Assembly (NCBI GenBank): GCA_024275795.1
Contig: JAJRYJ010000033.1
Span: forward strand, 1-46,202
Source: Actinomycetes bacterium
GTDB lineage: Bacteria; Actinomycetota; Thermoleophilia; BMS3ABIN01
Direction: 5' to 3'
DNA length: 46,202 bases
Of this stretch, positions 1 through 7,958 are shown piece by piece; position 1 is the first letter of the stretch, and every line of letters begins with the position of its first letter. Under the pieces are notes generated by a model. That model saw only the letters and a list, made by a program, of their open reading frames with translations. It searched no databases and had not been told where the DNA came from. The position numbers and the translations under genes are program-made.

Positions 1-59
1 CTCCTTCAATCTCCGACCTCCGTTTTCCGGCTGGTGGGGACGCTTGGATTACTCCTCGG

Positions 60-89
60 AGTATATCATAAAATGGGCCATTCGCCCAA
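60..89 (-). promoter_or_regulatory. Candidate promoter for a gene beyond the left edge
   Basis: On the minus strand a -10 hexamer TATACT (60-65) lies 18 bases from a weak -35 TTGGGC (84-89). An AAGGAG ribosome-binding site ends at the window edge (bases 1-6), so a minus-strand gene should start just outside. gyrB is expected there from the usual dnaA-dnaN-recF-DUF721-gyrB order, but that is inference. The preceding gene ends at 114, so the downstream gene may have its own transcript. Confidence 0.4.
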
Positions 90-113
90 GCGAAAAAGAC
101 CCATAATTCCCCG

Positions 114-455
114 CTATTTGCGGGCTTTACAGCCCAGGCGGGCCCTGTGGATAAAGCGCAGTCCCTCTATCCTCTCCGGGGGTCCGGAAGCGTTCAGTCT
201 CGCCGCCAGCTCGTCCGCCACCAGGCGCAGTTCGCAGGCCCAGCCACCTGACTCGCAACTGACGGTCATCACCCCGTCTCTCAGGGACTGCACCCGTGTG
301 TTGGCGGCGATATCCGCGCCGGCGGCTGCTTCCCAGAGGCTCTGCAACCCCAGGCCGGGGCATTCGCGCCACAGGCGCTCCTTTTCGCTCCTGATGGCTG
401 CCCCTATCCTTGAGACCTCAGGCACTGGTCCCCGCCCACGACTCCAGTATGGCAC
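114..455 (-). CDS. DciA-like protein (DUF721 family)
   Basis: This 113-residue protein carries the DUF721 pattern: a helix with W and AAGADIAANT (about residues 42-51), then a dGvmtVscesggWacELr strand-helix (about 60-76) and a C-terminal lrfih strand. The family includes DciA, which recruits or loads the replicative helicase DnaB in bacteria lacking DnaC or DnaI. Its place after recF in the dnaA-dnaN-recF run is typical of Actinomycetota. The GTG start at 455 has a GGAGG site 9 bases upstream, inside the end of recF, so the two genes overlap by 38 bases. A second GTG at 425 would give an 8-base overlap but has poorer Shine-Dalgarno spacing. The helicase role is family knowledge and nothing here tests it. 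Confidence 0.8.
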   Translation of the reverse strand: MPYWSRGRGPVPEVSRIGAAIRSEKERLWRECPGLGLQSLWEAAAGADIAANTRVQSLRDGVMTVSCESGGWACELRLVADELAARLNASGPPERIEGLRFIHRARLGCKARK

Positions 456-1533
456 CGCGGCAGACCTCCATCACCGTCGACATCTGCAACTCCTCCTCCG
501 TGAACAGGCCCCGGTCCGCAGCCGTTATCAGCACCTGGCCACCCCCGGGGGGACTGAGCGCGCGCATCAAGCGCCGGCGGCGTTCCGGGTCCAGCTCGCT
601 CATGACATCATCCAGCAGCAGCACCGGCGGCTCCGCCCCCTCGGCGGCAGAGAGCTCCCGCTCCGCAAGCAGCAGCGACAGCACGGCGGCGCGCTGCTCC
701 CCCTGAGAGCCGTAGGGCCGCAGGTCCTTGCCCTCCAGGATGAATTCGACATCGTCGCGGTGGGTCCCTGTGCCGGTGCCGGCGCGCTCCATGTCGCCGC
801 CCCAGTTCTCCTCCAGCCTCGCCACCAGCTCCTCTTCCACACCGGCGCCACCCTCCAGTTCAAGCAGCTGCGAGCGGTACCTGGCGGTCAGGCCGGACAC
901 ACCCGCGATGCTGCGGAAGGCGCCGTCCAGCCGCGGCCCCAGGCGGTCGCAGAAGTCCGCCCTGGCGCCGGATATGGGTGCGGCCAGGCGCGCCAGCTGC
1001 CTGTCCCAAGGGGCGATGCCCGCAAGCTCGACGAGCCCCGCCCGCGCCCGTTGCAGAAAGCTGTTGCGCTGGCTGAGCACCTTCTGGTACTCGCGCACCG
1101 CCCGCCCGTACGCGGAATCCCGCCGCGATATGGCCCCGTCGAGGAAGCGCCGCCTCAGCGACGGCGATCCCTTGACAAGCTGCAGGTCGTCCGGTTTGAA
1201 GCAGAGGAACATGCCCTCGTCCAGCCAGCGTTCTCCTCCGCCGGCATCAATCCTGGGAGCGCCGCCCCGCTCCACAGCTACTGTCCTGGTCTGCGGGCCG
1301 GACGCTGATTCAACTTCCGCCTCCAGCCGCATGAACTCCTGCCCCCGCCCCAGCATCTCCGTGTCACGGCTTGTCCGGAAGGAGCGTCCGCAACAGACAT
1401 ACTGCGCCGCCTCAAGCAGGTTGCTCTTGCCGGCTCCGTTGCCGCCGATGATTACATTGGTCCGGGGGGACAGGAGCGCCTCGCCCGAGGCGTAGTTCCT
1501 GAAATTCTTCAGCTTTATCCTTCTCAGGTGCAA
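418..1533 (-). CDS. recF: DNA replication and repair protein RecF
   Basis: RecF is an SMC-like ATPase that helps load RecA at gaps during recombinational repair and fork restart. The 371-residue product has the Walker A motif GGNGAGKSN (residues 30-38), the ABC-type signature region SQGEQRAAVLSLLLAE before the Walker B, and Walker B LLLDDVMSELD (from about 305). Length matches the family. The start is TTG at 1533, with AGGGG upstream and 33 bases after the dnaN stop, so it is probably cotranscribed with dnaN. Its 3' end overlaps the DUF721 gene. Confidence 0.95.
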   Translation of the reverse strand: MHLRRIKLKNFRNYASGEALLSPRTNVIIGGNGAGKSNLLEAAQYVCCGRSFRTSRDTEMLGRGQEFMRLEAEVESASGPQTRTVAVERGGAPRIDAGGGERWLDEGMFLCFKPDDLQLVKGSPSLRRRFLDGAISRRDSAYGRAVREYQKVLSQRNSFLQRARAGLVELAGIAPWDRQLARLAAPISGARADFCDRLGPRLDGAFRSIAGVSGLTARYRSQLLELEGGAGVEEELVARLEENWGGDMERAGTGTGTHRDDVEFILEGKDLRPYGSQGEQRAAVLSLLLAERELSAAEGAEPPVLLLDDVMSELDPERRRRLMRALSPPGGGQVLITAADRGLFTEEELQMSTVMEVCRGAILESWAGTSA

Positions 1534-1566
1534 AAACAGCCCCTGGTCCGTCGCCGCTCGCAGCGC

Positions 1567-2676
1567 CTACCCGGTGAGACGCACCGGCATGATCAGGTAG
1601 AGGAAGTCATCGCCGGCGCCCTTGAGCAGCCCCGGCCTCAGGGGGCTGATCAGCCGCAGCGCCACCTTCTCCTCACCGACGCTGTCGATGCCGTCGCGTA
1701 GAAACTCGGGGTTGAAACCTATCTCCACTTCCTCGCCGTCATACTTAAGCGGCAGACTCTCCTGCGCTTCTCCCACCTGGGGGGTCTGCGCCGAAACCAC
1801 CAGGTTTCCAGGCTCCAGCCTCAGCCTCAGGGGCGCGTTCTTCTGTGCCATCAGGCCGACGCGCGCCACCACATCGAGCAAATCGTCACGATCCATCAAA
1901 ACCTCGTGCTTGAATTCATCCGGCAGCAGCTGCTGGTAGTTGGGGAACTGTCCCTCGATCAGCCGGGAGGTCAATAATATCTCCCTCAATGAGAACATTA
2001 TCTGCCCATCCACGATGCCGATGGTTATCTGTTCTCCCTCGCCATGGCTGAACAGCCGCGACAACTCTTCCAGTGACGCCCTCGGAATCACCACTTCCTT
2101 CTTCTCCTTGATGCTGCTTTCCACCTCCGTCTCCATGACGCTGAGGCGATAGCTGTCTGTGGCCACCAGCTTCACCCTGTCCTTAGAAAAACGGGCGAGG
2201 ATACCCGTGAGAACGGGCCGTGTCTCGTCCCTGGAAGCAGCCCTGGCAACGGTGTTTATCGTGCTTATCAGGGGCGCCGCCTCCACCTCGAACGAGCCGG
2301 CCTCCGGCATCTCCGGCAGCCTGGGGAAGTCCTCAGCGGGCAGGCAGTTGAGCTTGAAGTCCGCCTGTGCCGACGTAATCTCCGCCAGCTGTTCCTTCTC
2401 ATTGTATTCCAGAGACAGCTCTCCTATCGGCAGGCTCCTGACGACATCCGTGAGCAGGCGTCCGGGCAGAACTGCCGCCCCCTCTCTCTCGACTTCCGCA
2501 TCAAGTGAGAGCCGGAGCGAAAGCTCCATATCCGTGCTTGCCAGCTCCACTCCTCCGTTGTTTCCCGCCGTTATCCTGATTCCGGAGAGGACCGGCATGG
2601 CGCTCTTGGTTGCCACCGTTTTCAGGACAGTCTGCAGCTTCTCGAGGAGCTGGTCTTTCGGACACGTGATTCTCAT
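1567..2676 (-). CDS. dnaN: DNA polymerase III beta subunit (sliding clamp)
   Basis: The 369-residue protein is the ring-forming processivity clamp of DNA polymerase III. Three clamp domains of about 120 residues are recognisable, with the typical start MRITCPKDQLLEKL, central RPVLTGILARF and the C-terminal YLIMPVRL, which forms part of the partner-binding pocket. Length is normal. ATG at 2676 follows GGAGG by 7 bases. The gene lies in the same direction as dnaA, 258 bases downstream of it across an AT-rich gap, and is followed closely by recF. Confidence 0.97.
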   Translation of the reverse strand: MRITCPKDQLLEKLQTVLKTVATKSAMPVLSGIRITAGNNGGVELASTDMELSLRLSLDAEVEREGAAVLPGRLLTDVVRSLPIGELSLEYNEKEQLAEITSAQADFKLNCLPAEDFPRLPEMPEAGSFEVEAAPLISTINTVARAASRDETRPVLTGILARFSKDRVKLVATDSYRLSVMETEVESSIKEKKEVVIPRASLEELSRLFSHGEGEQITIGIVDGQIMFSLREILLTSRLIEGQFPNYQQLLPDEFKHEVLMDRDDLLDVVARVGLMAQKNAPLRLRLEPGNLVVSAQTPQVGEAQESLPLKYDGEEVEIGFNPEFLRDGIDSVGEEKVALRLISPLRPGLLKGAGDDFLYLIMPVRLTG

Positions 2677-2934
2677 GAACCATCCTCCATGGTTAAGAAA
2701 TAATTATTTAATAGGTAACATTCTTATCAATAGGCACGACAGATATCTGTGGAAACATGGAAAACAGCCTGCAAACAACAGTATTAAGCATCTTGAAAAA
2801 AGGTTCATAACCGCGGGAAAAACCTGTGGCCCGACTGTTAATAAGATGGAACATAATATACAACCTGGGGCCGCCGGGGGAAAACCTTAATGTTTTCAAC
2901 AGGGCGGGCAGGTCCCTTCAACAGGTCTTTCACA
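2677..2934. other. AT-rich dnaA-dnaN gap with one DnaA-box-like site
   Basis: This 258-base gap between dnaA and dnaN is much richer in A and T than its surroundings, most of all at 2690-2735. It holds one DnaA-box-like sequence, TGTGGAAAC (2748-2756), one mismatch from the TGTGGAAAA sites upstream of dnaA. A short minus-strand frame across 2708-2899 has no recognisable product. In many bacteria such a gap holds part of the origin or the unwinding element. Here it may form a bipartite origin with 4303-4743, but that is inference. Confidence 0.5.
2702..2730 (-). promoter_or_regulatory. Candidate dnaN promoter
   Basis: On the minus strand a -35 TTGATA (2725-2730) is followed after 17 bases by ATAATT (2702-2707), about 25 bases before the dnaN start. 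The -35 is good and the -10 is off consensus by two or three positions. Because the surrounding DNA is AT-rich, chance matches are likely. Confidence 0.35.
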
Positions 2935-4302
2935 TCAGCGGCGCCGGCTCTTAAGCTTGCCTGCTGTTTGCTGGACAAGATCGTAGACATCGCGCTCTTC
3001 CTTGATAAGGTTCGATATCTTTGTTATAGCGTGTATGACCGTCGTGTGGTCACGGCCGCCGAAACTCTCGCCGATACGCGAGAGGGAAGAGTCCGTGAGC
3101 TCACGGCAGAGGTACATGGCCACCTGGCGAGGGAAGACTATACTCTGGTTCTGCTTGCTGCCCTTGATGTCGGCCATCGATATGCCGAAACAGCGGCAGA
3201 CCTCGTTCTGGATGGTGTCGATGGATATGCGGACGTCCGCCTGTATGGGCAGCAGGTCCTTGAGGGCGTCGCGGGCGAGCGGCAGGCTGATCTCGGAACC
3301 GGTAAGAGAGGCGAGGGCCGCCACCTTGATCAGTGCGCCCTCGAGTTCACGGATATTCGATGGGAAATTGGTGGCGATGAACGTCAGCACCTCCGCGTCG
3401 TCGATACGGATGTTGTCCTCCTCCACCTTTTTACCGAGTATGGCAAGGCGCGTCTCCAGGTCCGGCGGCTGGATGTCGACGATCAGACCAGACTCGAAGC
3501 GGCTGCTCAGGCGCTCTTCGAGCGTGGCGATCTCACGGGGCGGCCGGTCGCTGGAGAGGGCGATCTGTTTGCCTGCCTCGTAGAGCGTGTTGAACGTATG
3601 GAAGAACTCCTCCTGTGTCTGCTCCTTGTTCTCAAGGAACTGGACATCATCGATCAGCAGCACGTCGTTTTCGCGATAGGCGCGCTTGAAGCCCTCGATG
3701 TTCTTGTCGCGCAGGGAGTTGATGAAGTCGTTGGTGAACATCTCGACGGTCAGGTAGCGGACGGTCATGTCCGGCTTCTTGATGGAGACGAAATGGCCGA
3801 TCGCCTGCAGCAGGTGGGTTTTGCCGAGACCGACGCCGCCGTAGATGAAAAGGGGGTTGTACGCCTCCGCCGGCTTCTCGGCGACCGCCAGGGAGGCGGC
3901 GTGGGCGAAACGGTTGCTGCTGCCGATAACGAAGCTGTCGAAAGTGTAGGCCGCGTTCAGGGTCCCCCCGGCGCCGCCGCCCGCGCGGCTTGATGGTGTG
4001 GGGATGGAGGGCAACGGCGACGCGTCAGGCGGCTCCGCCGTATAACCGCCGCCGCCGCTCACCAGGATGCGCACCGCCGTCTCCTCGCCGAGCACGTCGC
4101 TGATGGTGTCCTCCACCAGCGGCATGTAGCGCGTCTCGATGGTGTTTTTCGTGAAGTCGTTGGGCGCCGACAGCAGGAAAGTGTCCGCCTCCATGCCCGC
4201 CGCGCCGGTCTTGTCGAACCAGATGTCGAACGTGGAACTGCTCAGTGACTCCCTGATGGCCTCCTTGGCCTGCCGCCAAACGGAATCTGCCTGTTTTTCC
4301 AT
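2935..4302 (-). CDS. dnaA: Chromosomal replication initiator DnaA
   Basis: DnaA is the AAA+ ATPase that binds DnaA boxes and opens the origin. In the 455-residue product the N-terminal domain (1-80) carries the TFDIWFDKT region. A Gly/Pro/Ser-rich linker follows (about 82-115), then the AAA+ core with Walker A GGVGLGKT (155-162) and Walker B LLIDDVQF (about 215-222), and domain IV with the signature GGRDHTTVIHA (about 415-425). The ATG at 4302 has GGGGAG 4 bases upstream. A promoter and four perfect boxes lie upstream, which suggests autoregulation. Confidence 0.98.
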   Translation of the reverse strand: MEKQADSVWRQAKEAIRESLSSSTFDIWFDKTGAAGMEADTFLLSAPNDFTKNTIETRYMPLVEDTISDVLGEETAVRILVSGGGGYTAEPPDASPLPSIPTPSSRAGGGAGGTLNAAYTFDSFVIGSSNRFAHAASLAVAEKPAEAYNPLFIYGGVGLGKTHLLQAIGHFVSIKKPDMTVRYLTVEMFTNDFINSLRDKNIEGFKRAYRENDVLLIDDVQFLENKEQTQEEFFHTFNTLYEAGKQIALSSDRPPREIATLEERLSSRFESGLIVDIQPPDLETRLAILGKKVEEDNIRIDDAEVLTFIATNFPSNIRELEGALIKVAALASLTGSEISLPLARDALKDLLPIQADVRISIDTIQNEVCRCFGISMADIKGSKQNQSIVFPRQVAMYLCRELTDSSLSRIGESFGGRDHTTVIHAITKISNLIKEERDVYDLVQQTAGKLKSRRR

Positions 4303-4422
4303 GAATCTCCCCTTGTAGTGCCGAGTGAAACGCTCTCCGCAGTGAGGTGATCACGGCCAGCAAACCAACAGAACGAACGGCAGCCCACCGCCGAAGCAGC
4401 GGCGCGGAGAGTCGTGGCGACG

Positions 4423-4451
4423 ATTCTATAGCCGTGACATGGAGAAAACAA
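4423..4451 (-). promoter_or_regulatory. Candidate dnaA promoter
   Basis: On the minus strand TTGTTT (4446-4451) and TAGAAT (4423-4428) are separated by 17 bases. Transcription would start near 4416, giving a leader of about 114 bases. The first DnaA-box pair (4480-4502) lies about 30 bases upstream of the -35, a good place for DnaA autoregulation. Confidence 0.5.
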
Positions 4452-4677
4452 GACTGGAAATGGTGGGAGAGGCGGCCACTTTTCCACAGCGATTGTGGAA
4501 AAGGTGGACGCCGTCCGCACGGCACAGGGGAAAGCGATGGCGCAGGAACGCCGGCAGGCCGCTGTCTGACTAACATGTCGCGCAGGCCGTGCTTTTCCAC
4601 AGGTATCGAGGGCATGTGGAAAAACCGCGGGCCGGGAGGAAGGATGGGTATGCAGAACTGGCGACGCTTTGTCGGGC

Positions 4678-4706
4678 TGGAAGGAATTAGCAACCCGGGA
4701 GATAAT
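4678..4706 (+). promoter_or_regulatory. Candidate parA-ftsZ promoter
   Basis: GATAAT (4701-4706) lies 17 bases after a weak TGGAAG (4678-4683), and the parA start is about 30 bases beyond the predicted start of transcription. The -35 match is poor, so this is a tentative call. The DnaA-box pair at 4593-4623 is about 55 bases upstream. Confidence 0.3.
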
Positions 4707-4743
4707 GAAGACCCAATAAAGACCCGAAAACGGGAGACGCGAC

Positions 4744-5580
4744 GTGGCTACGGTCCTTGCTTTTGCAAACCAGAAAGGCGGGGTCGCTAAAACGACCTCA
4801 ACACTCAATACCGGGGTGGCCCTCCGGGAGATGCACCACCGGGTGCTGGCCATCGACCTGGACCCCCAGGCGAACCTGTCCATGTGCCAGGGCATCGACC
4901 CGGACGCGCTCACCCGCAGCGTCTTCGATGTGCTGGTGCACAGGGAGCCGCTGGAGGATATCATCATCCGCAGCGAGATCGACATCGCCCCCGCCAGCAT
5001 CGATCTGGCCGGGGCCGAGATGGCGCTCTCATCGGCCATCGGCAGGGAGCGCTCGCTGGAGAAGGCGCTGCTGGCCGTCCGGCACCGCTATGATTACATC
5101 CTGATAGACACGCCGCCGTCACTGGGCCTGCTGACCATCAACGCCTTCACGGCGGCGGACGGCGTCATCGTGCCGGTTCAATGCGAATACCTGTCCCTCA
5201 GGGGCCTGGCGCAGCTGGAGAGGACGCTGGAGATGATCAGGGAGAACCTCAACCCCGCGGTCGGCATCAAGGGGATATTGCCCACCATGTTCGACTCCCG
5301 GACGATCCACGGCCGCGAGGCGATACAGATTCTCAAGGACAACTTCGGCGACCGGGTCTTCGACACCGTGGTGAGGAAAACCATAAAGTTCGCGGAGGCC
5401 CCCGTGCAGGGGACGTCCATCATGGCCTATGACCCGGAAGGGGAGGCCGCGGACACCTATCGCGGACTGGCAAAGGAATTGCTCAATAACCTGGAAAAGG
5501 AGATGCTCAATGGGCAGTCGAGCGAGCATGAGGGAAGGGGCTTTGGCGAACCTCTTCCAGCATACGGAGCAAGTATCTGA
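4744..5580 (+). CDS. ParA/Soj family ATPase, no ParB partner in the window
   Basis: The 278-residue product is a ParA-type P-loop ATPase with the deviant Walker A KGGVAKTT (residues 11-18), the motif DLDPQANLS (about 38-46) and a Walker [11 protein letters not shown] followed by LGLLTINAF. Family members move chromosomes or plasmids, or position division proteins (Soj, MipZ, MinD-like roles). The GTG start at 4744 follows GGGAG. There is no parB next to it and no clear parS site. Instead its last 71 bases overlap an ftsZ, whose ribosome-binding site AAGGAG lies inside parA, so the two are probably translationally coupled. A link to division is therefore a reasonable inference, but the sequence cannot tell a Soj from a MipZ-like role. 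Confidence 0.88.
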   Translation: MATVLAFANQKGGVAKTTSTLNTGVALREMHHRVLAIDLDPQANLSMCQGIDPDALTRSVFDVLVHREPLEDIIIRSEIDIAPASIDLAGAEMALSSAIGRERSLEKALLAVRHRYDYILIDTPPSLGLLTINAFTAADGVIVPVQCEYLSLRGLAQLERTLEMIRENLNPAVGIKGILPTMFDSRTIHGREAIQILKDNFGDRVFDTVVRKTIKFAEAPVQGTSIMAYDPEGEAADTYRGLAKELLNNLEKEMLNGQSSEHEGRGFGEPLPAYGASI

Positions 5581-6661
5581 GGATACGACAATCGAGGAAA
5601 AGCGGCCGGCGCCCAGGGAAGAGGCGCGGCCCAGGCAGGAGAGCGCCTACATCGCCTCCATCAAGGTGCTCGGTGTGGGCGGCGGCGGCACCAACGCCAT
5701 CAACCGCATGATCGACGCGGGCATCATGGGCGTCGAGTTCATCGCCATAAACACGGACGCCCAGGCCCTGCAGGCCTGCGAGGCCGACGTCAAGATACAC
5801 GTGGGCGGCGACCTCACCCGCGGGCTCGGCGGCGGCGCCGACCCGGCGGTCGGCGTGGAGGCGATGGAGCGTAGCCGCGACGAGGTGAAGAAGGTGCTCC
5901 GCGGCGCCGACCTGGTGTTCATCACGGCGGGAGAGGGTGGCGGCACCGGCACCGGGGCCGCCCCGGTGATCGCCAACATCGCCCGCGAGGTGGGGGCGCT
6001 GGCCATCGGCATCGTCACACGGCCCTTCAGCTTCGAGGGCACCAAGCGCAACATCCAGGCCGAGGAGGGCATCCGCGCCCTGCGCCGGGAGGCCGACACG
6101 CTGATTGTCGTACCCAATGACCGCCTGTTGCAGGTGGTCAACCAGGAGACAAGCCTGCTGGAGGCCTTCGCCGTGGCGGACGACGTGCTCAGGCAGGGAG
6201 TCCAGAGCATCTGTGACCTGATAAACCTCACGGGGCTGATCAACCTGGACTTCGCCGATGTCAGGACCATCATGAGCGGCGCCGGCAGCGCCCTGATGGG
6301 CGTGGGCGACGCCACCGGAGAGAACAGGGCCCAGGAGGCGGCCCGGGCCGCCATCGGCTCGCCGCTGCTGGAGACCTCCATCGAGGGGGCCAGGGGCATC
6401 CTGCTGAACATCAGGGGCGGCACGGACGTGGCTCTGCACGAGGCCAACGAGGCCGCCCAGGTCGTGGCGGCGGCCGCGGCGGAGGACGCCAACATCATCT
6501 TCGGGACCACGGTGGACGAGGGGCTCGGCGACAGCATCCGGGTCACTGTGATCGCCACCGGGTTCGACAGGGAAGCGGACAGGGCCCGGCGGGCACCGGA
6601 CGAGAGGCCCGCGGCGCAGCCGGACACACCCGAATTCATGGCCGACCAGGAGTCGGCCTAA
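5510..6661 (+). CDS. ftsZ: Cell division protein FtsZ (origin-linked copy)
   Basis: FtsZ is the tubulin-like GTPase of the division ring. The 383-residue product has the nucleotide-binding [13 protein letters not shown] (about 55-67), the tubulin signature GGGTGTG (143-149) and the T7-loop NLDFADV (about 245-251) needed for GTP hydrolysis across the filament interface. I chose ATG 5510 because AAGGAG lies 7 bases upstream. This leaves about 47 charged residues before the first strand, longer than usual. The end, [12 protein letters not shown], resembles the conserved FtsZ tail DxPxFL only in part and lacks its basic residues. The place, overlapping parA beside oriC rather than in a division-wall cluster, is unusual. 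It may be the only FtsZ or a second copy. Confidence 0.93.
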   Translation: MGSRASMREGALANLFQHTEQVSEDTTIEEKRPAPREEARPRQESAYIASIKVLGVGGGGTNAINRMIDAGIMGVEFIAINTDAQALQACEADVKIHVGGDLTRGLGGGADPAVGVEAMERSRDEVKKVLRGADLVFITAGEGGGTGTGAAPVIANIAREVGALAIGIVTRPFSFEGTKRNIQAEEGIRALRREADTLIVVPNDRLLQVVNQETSLLEAFAVADDVLRQGVQSICDLINLTGLINLDFADVRTIMSGAGSALMGVGDATGENRAQEAARAAIGSPLLETSIEGARGILLNIRGGTDVALHEANEAAQVVAAAAAEDANIIFGTTVDEGLGDSIRVTVIATGFDREADRARRAPDERPAAQPDTPEFMADQESA

Positions 6662-6678
6662 CAACCACAGGCAGGCCC

Positions 6679-6760
6679 GCGGGGGCACGGCTTCGCCGTG
6701 CCCCCGCACAATTCTGTCCCCCACGGCACAACTCTGCGCTCCAGGGGGCGCTTCCGCCCC
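6679..6760. terminator. Two tandem hairpins between convergent genes
   Basis: The first hairpin has 13-base arms GCGGGGGCACGGC (6679-6691) and its complement (6695-6707) around TTC. The second has arms GGGGCG (6745-6750) and CGCCCC (6755-6760). Neither is followed by a run of T on either strand, so they are not classical Rho-independent terminators. Their place between the ends of ftsZ and the RAM-protein gene still suggests a two-way block to transcription. Confidence 0.5.
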
Positions 6761-6762
6761 GC

Positions 6763-6999
6763 CTAGGGCAGCTCCACCACCACGCAGGTCATGGTCTGCG
6801 CCACGCCGTCTACCTGCTGGATCTGGGAGACCACCTTGTCGCCCAGCTCGCTGACGTCGCCGCCCTCGATATAGGCGATGATGTCGTAGGCTCCGGTAAC
6901 CGCATGGGCGCTGCTGACGCCGGGGAGCTCCGCCATCCGCTTGCGGGCCTCACCCGCCTTCCCCGGAGAGGTGTTGGTCAGGACATAAGCTGCCGCCAT
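6763..6999 (-). CDS. Stand-alone Lrp/AsnC-type ligand-binding (RAM) protein
   Basis: This 78-residue protein reads as a single RAM domain: AYVLTNTSPGKAGEARKRM, then ELPGVSSAHAVTGAYDIIAYIEG, then VSQIQQVDGVAQTMTCVVV. The pattern G(x)YD and the closing strand are those of the effector-binding half of Lrp/AsnC regulators, which bind amino acids and oligomerise. There is no DNA-binding helix-turn-helix, so it cannot act like full Lrp by itself. The ATG at 6999 has a perfect AAAGGAGGTG 6 bases upstream, and upstream in-frame codons are not needed. Its ligand is unknown. Confidence 0.85.
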   Translation of the reverse strand: MAAAYVLTNTSPGKAGEARKRMAELPGVSSAHAVTGAYDIIAYIEGGDVSELGDKVVSQIQQVDGVAQTMTCVVVELP

Positions 7000-7136
7000 C
7001 TGTGCCACCTCCTTTGAAAAGTGTAAAATGTGCCGGGCCCGGCTTCGTGCCCGCGGGTATGTCTGACTCAATTATGCCGACACCGGCGCCGTTCTAAACC
7101 AGGGACCGCCGCCGGCGGGCGGAGTGGAGAGGGATA

Positions 7137-7958
7137 TTGAAAAGGCTGATAGTGAATGCGGACGATTTCGGCATGACCGGCGGCGTAAACCGCGGCATCA
7201 TCGATTGTTACCGGGACGGGGTTGTTACCAGCACCACGCTGATGGTGAACGGGGAGGCGAGCGCGCCGGCCGCGGCGCTCGCGGCTGAGAACCCGGGACT
7301 GGGCGTGGGGCTGCACCTGAACCTGACCACGGGAAGGCCGGTGCTGCCGCCCCGGCGCGTTCCCTCATTGCTGGGGCGCGACGGCCGTTTCCCGGGCAAG
7401 GGTTACATGATTGCCCGGCTTTCCACCGGCTCCATAAGCAGGGCCGAGCTCGACGCCGAGATCGGGGCGCAGATCGCCGCCTGCCGCGCCCTCGGCATCA
7501 AGCCCACCCACATCGACAGCCACCACCACCTGCATGCCCACCCGGAGGTGGCGGCGGCGCTCCTGAGGGTCTGCCCGGGCGAGGGGATTCACAGGGCGAG
7601 GGGCTACCGGATGAAGCCGCGCAGCCCCAGGGCCGCGGGCATCAGGCTGGCCGCGGTCATGCCTTGGCCGGGCCGGGCGCGGGGCGGTGCGGGGATGATC
7701 ACGCCGGAGCGCTTCGCGGGCATCGAGGAGATGGGCAGCCTGGATATCGCCGGCAAGCTGGCCTCAGAGCTCGAGGCGGACGGCGACTCGCTGGAATTCA
7801 TGTGCCACCCGGGATATACGGACGAGACCTTGAGGAGGCTGACGAGCTACAGCGACCTGCGCGAGACGGAACTGGCGGCGCTGCTCTCGCAACGGCTGCG
7901 GGACGTCATCGAAGACGCGGGGGCGGAGTTGACCGGCTTCAGTGGCCTTGTTCGTTGA
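7137..7958 (+). CDS. ChbG/HpnK (YdjC) family carbohydrate deacetylase
   Basis: The 273-residue protein has the YdjC/ChbG fold markers: the start KRLIVNADDFGMTGGVN (Asp-Asp at residues 9-10), the HLN of strand GVGLHLNLTTGRPV, and the metal site THIDSHHHLHAHP. Family members remove acetyl groups from N-acetylated sugars such as chitobiose, or act in hopanoid head-group synthesis (HpnK). No hopanoid or chitin gene is close, so the substrate stays open. A TTG start at 7137 follows GAGAGGGA. The last 20 bases overlap the end of the converging nuclease gene. Confidence 0.85.
   Translation: MKRLIVNADDFGMTGGVNRGIIDCYRDGVVTSTTLMVNGEASAPAAALAAENPGLGVGLHLNLTTGRPVLPPRRVPSLLGRDGRFPGKGYMIARLSTGSISRAELDAEIGAQIAACRALGIKPTHIDSHHHLHAHPEVAAALLRVCPGEGIHRARGYRMKPRSPRAAGIRLAAVMPWPGRARGGAGMITPERFAGIEEMGSLDIAGKLASELEADGDSLEFMCHPGYTDETLRRLTSYSDLRETELAALLSQRLRDVIEDAGAELTGFSGLVR

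Larger units (their letters stand above)
4303..4743. other. oriC: Candidate replication origin (oriC)
   Basis: This 441-base gap between the divergent dnaA and parA genes holds four perfect copies of TTTTCCACA or its complement. They sit at 4480-4488 (plus), 4494-4502 (minus), 4593-4601 (plus) and 4615-4623 (minus), as two head-to-head pairs with 5- and 13-base spacers. The sequence differs from the classical TTATCCACA by one base. No convincing gene lies here, although long open frames cross it because of the high GC content. Location next to dnaA and the clustered boxes support an origin. The unwinding element is not obvious inside this gap. Confidence 0.75.

Noticed and set aside
2708..2899. 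63-residue frame in the dnaA-dnaN gap
   Set aside because: No ribosome-binding site of quality, no motif, and the region is better explained as AT-rich origin or promoter DNA.
4141..4170. parS-like sequence TGTTTTTCGTGAA near parA
   Set aside because: It lies in dnaA coding sequence and differs from the parS palindrome at several positions.
4025..5039. Long minus-strand frames across the gap upstream of dnaA
   Set aside because: They have no family match, run into dnaA or parA in other frames, and cross the clustered DnaA boxes.
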